A stretch of 64,000 bases of DNA from Streptomyces sp. AJS327 (GTDB taxonomy: Bacteria > Actinomycetota > Actinomycetes > Streptomycetales > Streptomycetaceae): positions 1,244,001 through 1,308,000 of the forward strand of contig NZ_SKBR01000001.1 in the NCBI RefSeq assembly GCF_013450295.1, in the 5' to 3' direction. Below, one piece after another: positions 8,283 through 16,879 of this stretch. A program made the position numbers and the translations under genes. A model generated the notes under the pieces. That model did not search any database and was not told where the DNA came from. It saw nothing but the letters and a program-made list of their open reading frames with translations. The first letter of the stretch is position 1. Each line of letters opens with the position of its first letter.

Positions 8283-9662
8283 TCACCAGGTCAGCAGGTG
8301 CTCGTCGGCGTGCCGGGCGGCGGGGGGCCGGTCGGCGGTGGAGGCGCGGCGCCGGTTCGGCAACGTCACGGTCGAACGCCACAGCCGTGTGCAGCAGATG
8401 AGGGTGGCGGCGACCAGCAGCCCGTTCCGGAGGAACAGCACCACCACGCCCGGGCCCTCGCTGGCGGCCACGTCCGCGAACCAGACCGGGAACCCCAGCA
8501 GCGTCAGCCCGCTCGCCAGGAGCACGAGGACGGCGGGGAGGAGCTGCGCGCGGGAGCGCAGCGCCAGGCAGACCGCCGCGAGCCCGACCAGCCAGATCAG
8601 GTACTGCGGGCTGAGCACCCGGCTGGTGGTGACGAACACCAGCACCGCCGCGAAGGCCGCCTCCGCCGGGGTGGTCGGCGTCCACTCCACCGCGCGCAGT
8701 CGCCAGAGCAGCAGCCAGCCGAAGCCGAGCGCGCTCAGCCCCAGCGCCGCCGCGCTGACCGTGGCCACGTGGGGGCCGAGGAACTCCACCGACCCGTAGT
8801 GCAGCGCGACCTCCCCCTCCCAGCCGAGGTGCCGCGCGACGTGGAAGACCATCGCGCCCAGCGACTCCACCTCGGTACCCCGGTCCCGCTGCGCCGTGAG
8901 GAAGCCGAGCGCGCCCGGCAGCGTGACGGTGAGCGCCACGGTCAGCGCGGCGGCGGTCAGCAGCGCCGTCGTCCAGCCGCGCCGGGTGTCCCGGCCGCGC
9001 GGGGTGCCGAGCAACAGCAGCGCGGGCCAGACCTTCAACAGCGCGCCGAACGCGGCCAGTCCGCCGGACAGCCGGGGCCGCCGGGCCGCCGCCAGCAGCG
9101 CCGCGACCGCGACGGCCGTCACCAGCAGGTCGTACCGGGCGTACGCGGTGGGGCCCAGCAGCGGGACGCCCAGCACCCAGACCCAGGCGCCCGCGTGGCG
9201 CCCCGGTGCGCGTCCGGCGCTCCCTCCGCCGCCGGGCACCCCCCGGCGCCCGGGCCCCCTCCAACGTCCGTCCGTCCGCTCCCCGTTCGCGGTGCGCCCG
9301 CCCCGGACGCCCGCGCCCGGGCCGCGCCCCGTCCCGCCCCCGCGCCTCGCCCCGGCGCGCAGCAGCGCCACGAGGACCAGCAGGTCGGCGACGCAGGCCA
9401 GGACGTAGAAGGCGGTGGTGTAGTCGAGCGGGCCGAGCCCGACGAGCGGCCCGGGCGCGAGGATCGCGAGCGCCGCCGCGGGTGGGTACTGCCAGGACAC
9501 GTCGACCCGCGGGAAGGAGCCGGAGCGCAGGACCTCGTACCAGCCCTGGTAGATCACCGAGACGTCGCTCGTGACGTCCGGTCCCGGAACCGTCAGCACC
9601 TTCAGGACACACAGCAGCAGCACGGACCGGGTGAGGAGCCATGCGGCGGTGGCGAGGCGCAT
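8283..9662 (-). CDS. GT87-family membrane mannosyltransferase-like protein
   Basis: 459 residues from the ATG at 9662. About ten hydrophobic segments span the length, starting with MRLATAAWLLTRSVLLLC. The first outer loop contains the motif VSWQYPPAAA, typical of the DUF2029/GT87 polyprenyl-phosphomannose-dependent alpha-1,2-mannosyltransferases. A low-complexity Gly/Arg-rich insertion of about 50 residues (near residues 105-155) interrupts the membrane domain. Actinobacterial relatives add mannose branches to phosphatidylinositol mannosides or lipoglycans at the outer membrane face. The gene is divergent from the PimB'-like gene with only 57 bp between, consistent with a shared glycolipid role. 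The -10-like TACCGT lies 7 nt before the ATG, suggesting a leaderless transcript. Confidence 0.82.
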   Translation of the reverse strand: MRLATAAWLLTRSVLLLCVLKVLTVPGPDVTSDVSVIYQGWYEVLRSGSFPRVDVSWQYPPAAALAILAPGPLVGLGPLDYTTAFYVLACVADLLVLVALLRAGARRGGGTGRGPGAGVRGGRTANGERTDGRWRGPGRRGVPGGGGSAGRAPGRHAGAWVWVLGVPLLGPTAYARYDLLVTAVAVAALLAAARRPRLSGGLAAFGALLKVWPALLLLGTPRGRDTRRGWTTALLTAAALTVALTVTLPGALGFLTAQRDRGTEVESLGAMVFHVARHLGWEGEVALHYGSVEFLGPHVATVSAAALGLSALGFGWLLLWRLRAVEWTPTTPAEAAFAAVLVFVTTSRVLSPQYLIWLVGLAAVCLALRSRAQLLPAVLVLLASGLTLLGFPVWFADVAASEGPGVVVLFLRNGLLVAATLICCTRLWRSTVTLPNRRRASTADRPPAARHADEHLLTW

Positions 9663-9719
9663 CCTGAAGACGGTACCGGCCACACCGGACGGGCCCCCGC
9701 CACCGGGTACTGTCGGCCG
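9663..9719. promoter_or_regulatory. Divergent leaderless promoter pair
   Basis: Rightward, TACTGT at 9708-9713 is followed by six bases and the ATG at 9720. Leftward, TACCGT (read on the minus strand, 9670-9675) is followed by seven bases and the ATG ending at 9662. Neither gene has a Shine-Dalgarno sequence, so both messages probably start at the initiation codon. Confidence 0.55.
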
Positions 9720-10862
9720 ATGCGCAAGACCTTGATCGTCACCAATGACTTCCCGCCCCGCCCCGGTGGCATCCAGGCGTTCCTGCACAGCATGGCGCTG
9801 CGCCTCGACCCGTCCCGGGTGGTCGTCTACGCCTCCACCTGGAAGCGCGGTCGGGCGGGCGCCGAGGCCACGGCGGCGTTCGACGCGGAGCAGCCCTTCG
9901 CCGTCGTCCGCGACCGTACGACGATGCTGCTGCCGACCCCCCGGGTGCGGCGGCGGGCGGCCGCGTTGCTCCGCGCGCACGACTGCCGCGCGGTGTGGTT
10001 CGGGGCCGCCGCGCCGCTCGGGCTGCTCGCCCCCGCGCTGCGTGCCGCCGGTGCGGAACGGCTGGTGGCGACCAGCCACGGGCACGAGGCGGGCTGGGCC
10101 CAACTGCCCGTCGCGCGGCAGTTGTTGCGCCGTGTCGGGGAGGGGACGGACACCGTCACGTACCTCGGTGAGTACACCCGCTCCCGGATCGCGGGCGCGC
10201 TCACCCCCGAGGCGGCGGCCCGCATGGTCCAACTGCCGCCCGGCGTCGACGAGGAGACCTTCCACCCGGGCGCGGACGGCGCCGCCGTACGGGAGCGGTT
10301 CGGGCTCACCGGGCGGCCGGTGGTCGTGTGCGTCTCCCGGCTGGTGCCGCGCAAGGGGCAGGACACCCTGATCCGCGCGCTGCCCCGGGTGCTGTCCGAG
10401 GTGCCGGACGCCGCGCTGCTGATCGTCGGAGACGGGCCCTACCGGGGGGAGTTGGAGAAGCTGGCCACCGCGCGGGGGGTGCGCGAGGCGGTGAGCTTCA
10501 CCGGCCCCGTGCCGTGGTCCGAGCTGCCCGCGCACCACGCGGCCGGGGACGTCTTCGCGATGCCCTGCCGCACCCGGCGCGGGGGGCTGGACGTCGAGGG
10601 GCTGGGCATCGTCTACCTGGAGGCGTCGGCCACCGGACGGCCCGTCGTCGCCGGGGACTCGGGTGGCGCGCCGGACGCCGTACTGGACGGGGGGACCGGC
10701 TGGGTGGTGCGCGGGGAGCGGCCGGAGGAGGCCGCCGAGCGGATCGTGACGCTGCTGCGCGATCCGGAGCTGCGCGCCCGGATGGGCGCCCGCGGGCGCG
10801 TCTGGGTGGAGGAGCGCTGGCGCTGGGACCTCCTCGCCGAACGCCTCCGCCAGCTGCTCTGA
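9720..10862 (+). CDS. GT4 glycosyltransferase, PimB'-like mannosyltransferase
   Basis: 380 residues beginning MRKTLIVTNDFPPRPGGIQ, the usual start of actinobacterial PimB'/MgtA-type enzymes. N-terminal Rossmann-like acceptor domain; the C-terminal nucleotide-sugar domain has VSRLVPRKGQD and the GT4 EX7E motif in EGLGIVYLEA, followed by SGGAPDAV. PimB' transfers a second mannose from GDP-mannose to PIM1 on the cytoplasmic membrane face. The neighbouring GT87 and acyl-CoA ligase genes, and the same order in mycobacteria (Rv2187-Rv2188c, from memory), support the assignment. Specificity between PIM and other glycolipids cannot be decided from sequence alone. Confidence 0.85.
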   Translation: MRKTLIVTNDFPPRPGGIQAFLHSMALRLDPSRVVVYASTWKRGRAGAEATAAFDAEQPFAVVRDRTTMLLPTPRVRRRAAALLRAHDCRAVWFGAAAPLGLLAPALRAAGAERLVATSHGHEAGWAQLPVARQLLRRVGEGTDTVTYLGEYTRSRIAGALTPEAAARMVQLPPGVDEETFHPGADGAAVRERFGLTGRPVVVCVSRLVPRKGQDTLIRALPRVLSEVPDAALLIVGDGPYRGELEKLATARGVREAVSFTGPVPWSELPAHHAAGDVFAMPCRTRRGGLDVEGLGIVYLEASATGRPVVAGDSGGAPDAVLDGGTGWVVRGERPEEAAERIVTLLRDPELRARMGARGRVWVEERWRWDLLAERLRQLL

Positions 10863-11004
10863 CGTCCCGGTCCTGGCGTCCGGTCCTGACTCCCGGTCCG
10901 GACGGCCGTGTTGGCCTCGCCCCGGCTGTCCGGCGGCGGCGGACGGTCGACGGCCGCCCGTCCGCTCGTTCGTCCGTGCCGGGATGCCGGAGCCGGGACG
11001 TCGA

Positions 11005-11039
11005 CGGCCGCCCACCCGGTGGTCCGGGGAGGGCGGCCG
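11005..11039 (-). terminator. Hairpin between convergent PimB'-like and acyl-CoA ligase genes
   Basis: CGGCCGCCC at 11005-11013 pairs perfectly with GGGCGGCCG at 11031-11039 around a 17-nt loop. It lies 25 nt beyond the stop of the ligase gene and may serve both converging transcripts. Confidence 0.5.
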
Positions 11040-11063
11040 CGTGCGCCGTGGGGCGGCCGGGGC

Positions 11064-12872
11064 TCAGCCGTAGAGCGACTCGATGTCCTCCGCGAAGTCC
11101 TTCGCGACCACGTTCCGCTTGAGCTTGAGGGAGGGCGTCACATGCCCCGACTCCTCGGTGAACTGGCTCTTCAGCACCCGGAACTTACGTACCGACTCGG
11201 CCCGTGAGACCGCTGCGTTGCCCTCGTCGACCGCGCCCTGGAGGGCGGCCAGCAGTTCGGGGTCCTCGCGCAGTTCGGCGGGGGAGAGCCCGGACTTGCC
11301 GTGCTCCTCCGCCCACCGGGGGAGGAACTCCTCGTCCAGCGTCAGCAGCGCGGCGACGAACGGACGACCGTCGCCCACCACCATGCACTCCGCGACCAGC
11401 GCGTGGGCGCGGATACGGTCCTCGATGACGGCGGGCGCGACGTTCTTGCCACTGGCCGTCACGAGTATCTCCTTCTTCCGCCCGGTGATGGACAGGAAGC
11501 CGTCGGCGTCCAGGGTGCCGAGGTCACCGGTGTGGAACCAGCCGTCCGACAGCGCCTCGGCGGTGGCCGCCTCGTTGTTCCAGTAGCCGGTGAACAGGTG
11601 CTCGCCGTGCAGCAGCACTTCGCCGTCGTCCGCGATCCGCACCACCGAGCCGGGCAGCGGCTGGCCGACGGTGCCGATCTTCTGCCGGTCGTAGGGGTTG
11701 AAGGCGGTGGCGGCGCAGGACTCGGTCAGGCCGTAGCCCTCCAGGACGGTGAAGCCGATGCCCCGGTAGAAGTGGCCGAGCCGCTCGCCCAGCGGGGCGC
11801 CACCGGAGATCGCGTGCGTCGCCCGTCCGCCGAGGACCGCGCGCAGCTTGGTGTACACCAGCTTGTCGAAGACCTTGTGCTGGATCCGCAGCTTCAGCGA
11901 CGGGCCCGCGGGGTCGTCCAGCGCGCGGCTGTAGGCGATGGCCACGTCCGAGGCGCGGTCGAAGATCCTGCCCTTGCCGTCTCCCTGGGCCTTGGCGCGC
12001 GCCGAGTTGTACACCTTCTCGAAGACGCGGGGCACGCCCAGCACCAGCGTGGGCCGGAAGGCGCCGAGGTCGTCGGTGAGCGTCTTGATGTCGGAGACGT
12101 GGCCGAGCTTGATCGGCGCCATCACCGCCGCGACCTCGACTAGCCGGCCGAAGACGTGCGCGGCGGGCAGGAACAGCAGGATCGAGGACTCGCCGGTCCG
12201 GAAGGCCGGGCGCAGCCGCTCGACGACGTTCCCGCACTCCGCGAAGAAGCTGCGGTGCGTCAGCACGCAGCCCTTCGGGCGGCCGGTGGTGCCCGAGGTG
12301 TAGACGATCGTCGCCGGGGAGTCGGCGTTCGCCACCGAACTCCGCTCGTCCACCGTGGTGTTCGGCACCTCGGCGCCTCGCGTGACGAGTTCCTCGACGG
12401 CGCCGGGCGCGCCCTCGGCGGGCTCGATCCGCCAGACGTTCGCCACCTCCGGCAGCGTGCCGCGCACCTCCTCGACGGCGGCGGCGTGGTGCTCCGACTC
12501 GACCACGCAGGCCACGGCGCCCGAGTCGCCGAGGATCCAGGCGATCTGCTCCGGGGAGCTGGTCTCGTACACCGGGACGGTGACCCCGCCGGCGCTCCAG
12601 ATCGCGAAGTCGAAGAGGGTCCACTCGTAGCGGGTGCGGGACATCAGCCCGACGCGGTCGCCCGGCTCCACTCCGGCGGCGATCAGCCCCTTGGCGACGG
12701 ACCGCACCTGCGCCAGGAAGTCGGCGGCGGTGATGTCCTCCCAGCGCCCGCCCTCCCGCTTGCGGCCGATGACCGCGACGTCCGGGTGCTGGGTCGCGTT
12801 GCGCCGGAGGAGGTCCGTGAGGTTTCCGTCGGCCGGGACCTCGTAAAGTGCCGGAAGGCTGAACTCGCGCAA
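11064..12872 (-). CDS. Long-chain fatty-acid-CoA ligase (FadD15-like)
   Basis: 602 residues. The start is a TTG at 12872, supported by GAGGAG eight bases upstream, and gives MREFSLPALYEVPADGN. The adenylate-forming motifs are clear: YTSGTTGRPKG (ATP/AMP loop, about residue 190), GYGLTESCAA, and DGWFHTGDLG with ITGRKKEILVTASGKNVAP near residue 450. It activates long-chain fatty acids with ATP to acyl-AMP and then acyl-CoA. Length and motifs match the soluble FadD15 type. It converges on the PimB'-like gene, as fadD15 and pimB' do in mycobacteria. A 12-bp palindrome lies about 110 bp upstream and may be an operator. Confidence 0.93.
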   Translation of the reverse strand: MREFSLPALYEVPADGNLTDLLRRNATQHPDVAVIGRKREGGRWEDITAADFLAQVRSVAKGLIAAGVEPGDRVGLMSRTRYEWTLFDFAIWSAGGVTVPVYETSSPEQIAWILGDSGAVACVVESEHHAAAVEEVRGTLPEVANVWRIEPAEGAPGAVEELVTRGAEVPNTTVDERSSVANADSPATIVYTSGTTGRPKGCVLTHRSFFAECGNVVERLRPAFRTGESSILLFLPAAHVFGRLVEVAAVMAPIKLGHVSDIKTLTDDLGAFRPTLVLGVPRVFEKVYNSARAKAQGDGKGRIFDRASDVAIAYSRALDDPAGPSLKLRIQHKVFDKLVYTKLRAVLGGRATHAISGGAPLGERLGHFYRGIGFTVLEGYGLTESCAATAFNPYDRQKIGTVGQPLPGSVVRIADDGEVLLHGEHLFTGYWNNEAATAEALSDGWFHTGDLGTLDADGFLSITGRKKEILVTASGKNVAPAVIEDRIRAHALVAECMVVGDGRPFVAALLTLDEEFLPRWAEEHGKSGLSPAELREDPELLAALQGAVDEGNAAVSRAESVRKFRVLKSQFTEESGHVTPSLKLKRNVVAKDFAEDIESLYG

Positions 12873-12980
12873 GACTGTTGCTCCTCGTCGGCGCCGGACG
12901 TGGGGGCCGTCGAGGGGCGGCCTCCATTGGCTCTAGTCCAGGATCCTCGGAAAACCCTGAAGGAATGACGGCCCGGACGT

Positions 12981-12992
12981 TACCCATGGGTA
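12981..12992. promoter_or_regulatory. Perfect palindrome TACCCATGGGTA in divergent promoter region
   Basis: A 12-bp perfect inverted repeat lies between the acyl-CoA ligase start (12872) and the metallophosphoesterase start (13146). TetR-type regulators of fatty-acid genes commonly bind dyads of the TACC-N-GGTA kind; the assignment here is inference. Confidence 0.4.
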
Positions 12993-13145
12993 GAGCACTC
13001 GGGATAGGGGGTGGCGCGGAGATGTCTCGTGCGTCACACGCCCCTGGACCGCTGATGGAAGCCTAATCCACGCCTTCCGGAAGCGGGAAGCGTCGCGTGC
13101 TCCGGGCCCTCCCGCACCCTGCCCACGGCGTCCTACGCTGAGCCC

Positions 13146-13916
13146 ATGCCCGGCACCCGAATCCACGTAGTGAGCGATGTGCACGGGAACAGTGAGGACC
13201 TCGCGAAGGCCGGGGAGGGCGCCGACGCCCTCGTCTGCCTCGGGGACCTCATCCTGTTCCTGGACTACGCCGACCACTCGCGCGGGATATTCCCCGACCT
13301 GTTCGGCGTGGAGAACGCCGACCGCATCGTCGCGCTGCGCACCGCCCGCCGCTTCACCGAGGCCCGGGAGCTGTCCGCGCGGCTGTGGGCCGGGGTGGAC
13401 CGGGCGGCGGCCACCGAGGCCGCGGTGCGCACCCAGTACGCGCGGCTCTTCGCCGCCTTCCCCACGCCCACCTTCGCGACCTACGGAAACGTCGACATGC
13501 CGCCGCTCTGGCCGGAGTACGCGGGGGGCGGCACCACCGTGCTGGACGGCGAGTGCGTGGAGATCGGCGGACTGCGCTTCGGCTTCGTCGGCGGCGGCCT
13601 GCGCACCCCCATGCGCACCCCCTACGAGGTGGACGACGCGACCTACGCCGCGAAGATCGCCGCGCTCGGCGAGGTCGACGTGCTCTGCTCCCACATCCCG
13701 CCGGACGTCCCGGAACTCTGCTACGACACCGTCGCCCGCCGGTTCGAGCAGGGAAGTTCCGCGTTGCTGGAGGCGATCCACGCGATCCGCCCGCGCTACC
13801 ACCTCTTCGGCCACGTCCATCAGCCGCTGGCGCGCCGGATGCGCGTGGGGGCCACCGAGTGCGTGAACGTCGGCCACTTCAAGTCGACCGGCAGGCCCTG
13901 GGTCCTGGAGTGGTGA
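13146..13916 (+). CDS. Calcineurin-like metallophosphoesterase
   Basis: 256 residues. All five metal-binding motifs occur in order: SDVHGN (residue ~9), LGDLI (~35), YGNVDMP (~118), a lone His in CSHIPPD (~181) and FGHVHQP (~222). These proteins use a di-metal centre to hydrolyse phosphomono- or diesters; the compact single-domain form resembles YfcE/MJ0936-type phosphodiesterases, but the substrate is unknown. No Shine-Dalgarno is present; TACGCT ends six bases before the ATG, suggesting a leaderless transcript. Divergent from the acyl-CoA ligase gene and followed directly by a strong hairpin. Confidence 0.9.
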   Translation: MPGTRIHVVSDVHGNSEDLAKAGEGADALVCLGDLILFLDYADHSRGIFPDLFGVENADRIVALRTARRFTEARELSARLWAGVDRAAATEAAVRTQYARLFAAFPTPTFATYGNVDMPPLWPEYAGGGTTVLDGECVEIGGLRFGFVGGGLRTPMRTPYEVDDATYAAKIAALGEVDVLCSHIPPDVPELCYDTVARRFEQGSSALLEAIHAIRPRYHLFGHVHQPLARRMRVGATECVNVGHFKSTGRPWVLEW

Positions 13917-13953
13917 GCCACCGCCCGGCGCGCTGAACCGCGGGGGCGGTGGC
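13917..13953 (+). terminator. Hairpin terminator after the metallophosphoesterase
   Basis: GCCACCGCCC at 13917-13926 pairs perfectly with GGGCGGTGGC at 13944-13953 around a 17-nt loop, starting at the first base after the stop codon. The following sequence to 14200 is low-complexity CCGGGGTGCCG-type repeats without a gene, and TAACCT at 14202-14207 is a possible -10 for the next gene. Confidence 0.6.
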
Positions 13954-14248
13954 CGCGGGTCTGTGGTCGGGGCCGGGGTCGGCACGCGGTGGGCCGGTGG
14001 ACCCCGGGCGGAGGTGCGGCGCCGTGGCCGGGGTGTCCGGGTGCCGGTGTTCCCGGGCGCCGGGGTGCCGGAACGCGCGGAAGCCGGGGTGCCGCACGGG
14101 GAGCGTCGGAGGCCCGCGCGGCGGACCGTCCCTGGTCGCCCGCCCGAGACCACCCGGCGGGGTGGGCGGCGGGGGCATCCGGCCGGGGTCCGGGGGCGCG
14201 GTAACCTTCCACGGCAGACGGCAGAGGGGCGACCGGAGGGCCATGCAC

Positions 14249-14710
14249 ATGGCGGAACACACCAGCTCGAACATCACCATCGAGGCGGCGCCCGCAGCCG
14301 TGATGGGGGTGATCTCCGACTTCGCCCGCTACCCGGAGTGGACGGACGAGGTGAAGGAGGCCGAGGTGCTCTCCGAGGACGCCGAGGGCCGCGCCGAGCG
14401 GGTCCGCCTCCTGCTGGACGCCGGGGCGATCAAGGACGAACACACCCTGGCCTACGAGTGGGTGGGCGCGCACGAGGTGCGCTGGTCCCTGGTCACCTCC
14501 CAGATGCTCCGCGCCCTGGACGGCGTCTACCGGCTCGCCCCGCTCGACGGCGGCGCCCGTACCGAGGTGACCTACCAGCTCACCGTCGACGTCAAGATCC
14601 CGATGCTCGGCATGATCAAGCGCAAGGCGGAGAAGGTCATCATCGACCGCGCCCTGGCCGGACTGAAGAAGCGCGTCGAGTCCGGCGGCGCCCCCGTGTC
14701 CGGAAGCTGA
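14249..14710 (+). CDS. SRPBCC (START-like) small ligand-binding protein
   Basis: 153 residues starting MAEHTSSNITIEAAPAAVMG. Two in-frame ATGs exist (14243 and 14249); the second is chosen because GGAGGG at 14235-14240 is at a proper 8-nt distance. The pattern IEAAPAAVMGVISDFARYPEW at the start and a C-terminal amphipathic helix are characteristic of polyketide cyclase/SRPBCC proteins, which bind hydrophobic ligands in a deep cavity. It is followed after 5 nt by an ArsA-like ATPase gene, the same pairing as mycobacterial Rv2185c-Rv2184c as I recall it. The cognate ligand is unknown; a lipid carrier role near PIM and phospholipid genes is only a guess. Confidence 0.85.
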   Translation: MAEHTSSNITIEAAPAAVMGVISDFARYPEWTDEVKEAEVLSEDAEGRAERVRLLLDAGAIKDEHTLAYEWVGAHEVRWSLVTSQMLRALDGVYRLAPLDGGARTEVTYQLTVDVKIPMLGMIKRKAEKVIIDRALAGLKKRVESGGAPVSGS

Positions 14711-14715
14711 GCGCG

Positions 14716-16041
14716 GTGCCCGGCCCCGCCCGGCCACCCCGTCCCCACACCCTGCTGGTGACCGGGGCTGGCGGAGCCGGACGCAGCACCCTGGCGGCGG
14801 CCGCGGCCAGCGCCGCCGCCCGCCGGGGCCACCGGACCCTGCTGCTCAGCCAGGAACCGGCGGACCGGCTGGCCGCGCTGCTCGGCTGCGCGCCCCCCGA
14901 GCACCCCGGCTCCCCGTGGGAGGCCGCCCCCGGACTCTGGACGCTCCAGGTCGACGCGGTCCGCGCCTTCCGTACCGCGCTGCTCGGCCTCCAGGAGCGG
15001 CTGCGCGGCGCCCTCGACCACCTGGGCGCCACCCCGCTGGACGAGGACGAACTGCTGGAGCTGCCGGGCGCCGGGGAGTTCGCGCTGCTCCGCGCGCTGA
15101 CCGAGGCGAGCGCCGCCACCGGCGAGGAGCCCGGCGGTGTGGCCGAGCCCGGCGGCGCGGCCGAGGGGGAGCGCGGGCCCGCACGGCCGGGGGGCTGGGA
15201 CACGGTCGTCGCCGACCTTCCCCCGGTACGGCAGACCGTCCCGCTGCTGGCGCTGCCCGAGGTGCTTCCGCGCTATCTGCGCCGTCTGGCGCCGCCCGAG
15301 CGGCAGGCCGCCCGCGCGCTCCGCCCCGTCCTGGCGCAGCTCGCCGGGGTACCGGTGCCCGGCGCCCGGCTCTACGAGACGACCGCCGAGTGGCAGCGCG
15401 CCCTCGCCGGGGTGCGCCGGGCCGTGACCGGCCCGCACGTCCGGGTGCGGCTGGTCACCGAGGCGGGGCCGCTGGCGCTCCGCGCGCTGGGGACCGCCCG
15501 GGCCGCGCTGGCGCTGCACGGGCTGCCGGTCGACAGCGTGGCCGTCAACCGGCTGCTGCCCGACGGGTCAGCGGACCCGTGGCTCGCCGAGGCGGCCGGG
15601 ACACAGCGGCGGGCGCTGCGGGAGCTGCGCGCGGAGTGCGCGGCGGACGGCGTCCCCCTGCTCGAACTGCCCCACCTGGGCCACGACCCGTGCGGGCCCG
15701 GCGACCTCGCCGCGCTCGACCTGCCCGCCGTGCCGCCGGACAGCCCCGCGTCCACACCCGCCTCCGCCGCCACCGCGCCGGGTGCGGCCCCGCAGGTGGA
15801 GGACCGGCTGGACGAGGACGGCGAACTGGTGTGGCCGCTGCCCGTACCGGGCGCGGACAAGGCCGAGTTGGGGCTGGTGCGCCGGGGCGACGAGCTGATC
15901 GTCGACGTCGGTCCGCACCGCCGGGTGCTGGAGCTGCCGTCCGCGCTGCGCCGCTGCCGGGTGGCGGGCGCCGCGCTGGAGGAGGGCGAGCTGCGGGTGC
16001 GCTTCGTGCCCGACCCCGGCCTCTGGCCCACCCCCTCCTGA
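14716..16041 (+). CDS. ArsA/GET3-like ATPase with altered P-loop
   Basis: 441 residues from the GTG at 14716, five bases after the SRPBCC stop, with GGAAG upstream. The N-terminus has a deviant Walker A of the ArsA/MinD type, GAGGAGRST (residues 17-25), with Arg23 in place of the P-loop Lys. Later motifs fit ArsA-like folds: WDTVVADLPPVRQTVPLL (switch II region), VAVNRLLPDG around residue 277, and a C-terminal small beta domain (DELIVDVGPHRRVLELP) like the one attached to actinobacterial anion-ATPase homologues. A Pro/Ala/Thr-rich linker separates the two. It is not an arsenite pump component here, since no ArsB or ArsD is nearby. The role is unknown, probably tied to its SRPBCC partner. Confidence 0.82.
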   Translation: MPGPARPPRPHTLLVTGAGGAGRSTLAAAAASAAARRGHRTLLLSQEPADRLAALLGCAPPEHPGSPWEAAPGLWTLQVDAVRAFRTALLGLQERLRGALDHLGATPLDEDELLELPGAGEFALLRALTEASAATGEEPGGVAEPGGAAEGERGPARPGGWDTVVADLPPVRQTVPLLALPEVLPRYLRRLAPPERQAARALRPVLAQLAGVPVPGARLYETTAEWQRALAGVRRAVTGPHVRVRLVTEAGPLALRALGTARAALALHGLPVDSVAVNRLLPDGSADPWLAEAAGTQRRALRELRAECAADGVPLLELPHLGHDPCGPGDLAALDLPAVPPDSPASTPASAATAPGAAPQVEDRLDEDGELVWPLPVPGADKAELGLVRRGDELIVDVGPHRRVLELPSALRRCRVAGAALEEGELRVRFVPDPGLWPTPS

Positions 16042-16187
16042 CCGGCCGCCCCCGTCCCACTGTTCCCGCTGTTCCCGCCGGACGCCGGGGTGCCCGTACC
16101 GGCCGGGGGTTCGGGGCCCTTCCGGTACCGTCGAGCCAGAGCCGGAAGCGCGCCCGCGCGCCGCCGATGTTCCCGAGGGAGTCCGCC

Positions 16188-16658
16188 ATGAGCGATGCCG
16201 CCGAACACCAGGCGCGCGACGCCGACGCCACCGCCGACGCCTGGGCCACCGCCTGCGAGGAGGACCTGGCCGCCGAGCGGGCCCGCCGCCGCGCCCAGTA
16301 CGGTCCGCCGCCCGCGAGCGCGGCCGAGGAACTGCGGAGGCTGGCCGACGCGGTCTCCGAGCGGATCGGTGAGCTGGGCAGGCCGTTCGCCGGCTCGCCC
16401 GCGGCCTCGGTCGCGCAGGGCGTGGCCGAGCAACTGGTCCAGCGGGCCAGGAAGTCGGTGGAGCCGGTCATCGAGCGGAACCCGGAGGTCTTCGACCACC
16501 TCGCGACCGCCGGGGGCGAGCTGCTGGCCGCCTACCGGTCCGCCGTGCGCGAGGCCGAGCGGCGGTGGACGCGGGACGCGGCCGGGCAGGGCGGCGCGGG
16601 CCCGGACGGCACCCCGGGCACCGAACGCGTCGATCTGGACGACCCCCGGGACGACTGA
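16188..16658 (+). CDS. DUF5304-like protein
   Basis: 156 residues from the ATG at 16188, preceded by GAGGGAG at 16175-16181; an upstream in-frame ATG at 16167 overlaps that site and is rejected. The protein is acidic, mostly alpha-helical, without signal peptide or membrane span, with conserved-looking segments AEELRRLADAVSERIGEL and PEVFDHLATAGGELLAAYR and a disordered acidic tail. This matches the Streptomyces DUF5304 family, whose function is not known. TACCGT at 16126-16131 may be the -10 box. Confidence 0.78.
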   Translation: MSDAAEHQARDADATADAWATACEEDLAAERARRRAQYGPPPASAAEELRRLADAVSERIGELGRPFAGSPAASVAQGVAEQLVQRARKSVEPVIERNPEVFDHLATAGGELLAAYRSAVREAERRWTRDAAGQGGAGPDGTPGTERVDLDDPRDD

Positions 16659-16879
16659 CCGGCCCGCCCGTCGCCCGGCTGCCCCACCCCGTCTCGTACC
16701 GTCCGCCCGCCCGGACCGCCCTCCCTCGCGCCCGTCGCTACCGCCGGTCCCGACGCCCCCGCGCGGGGGCGCGGTCGGCGCGGGCGGAACCGGGCGGTGG
16801 CGGGCCAGCGGCGGGCTGGTGGAGGGACCCCTCCGGTACGGTTGGCCACGGCGGGGTTCGACCGAAAACCGAGGGACAA

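Noticed and set aside
7974..9719. Upstream extension of the PimB'-like frame
   Set aside because: Antisense to the GT87 gene; a leaderless start at 9720 gives a full-length enzyme.
10947..11013. Direct repeat TCGACGGCCGCCC
   Set aside because: Two copies in convergent intergenic DNA; one copy is part of the terminator stem, no further support.
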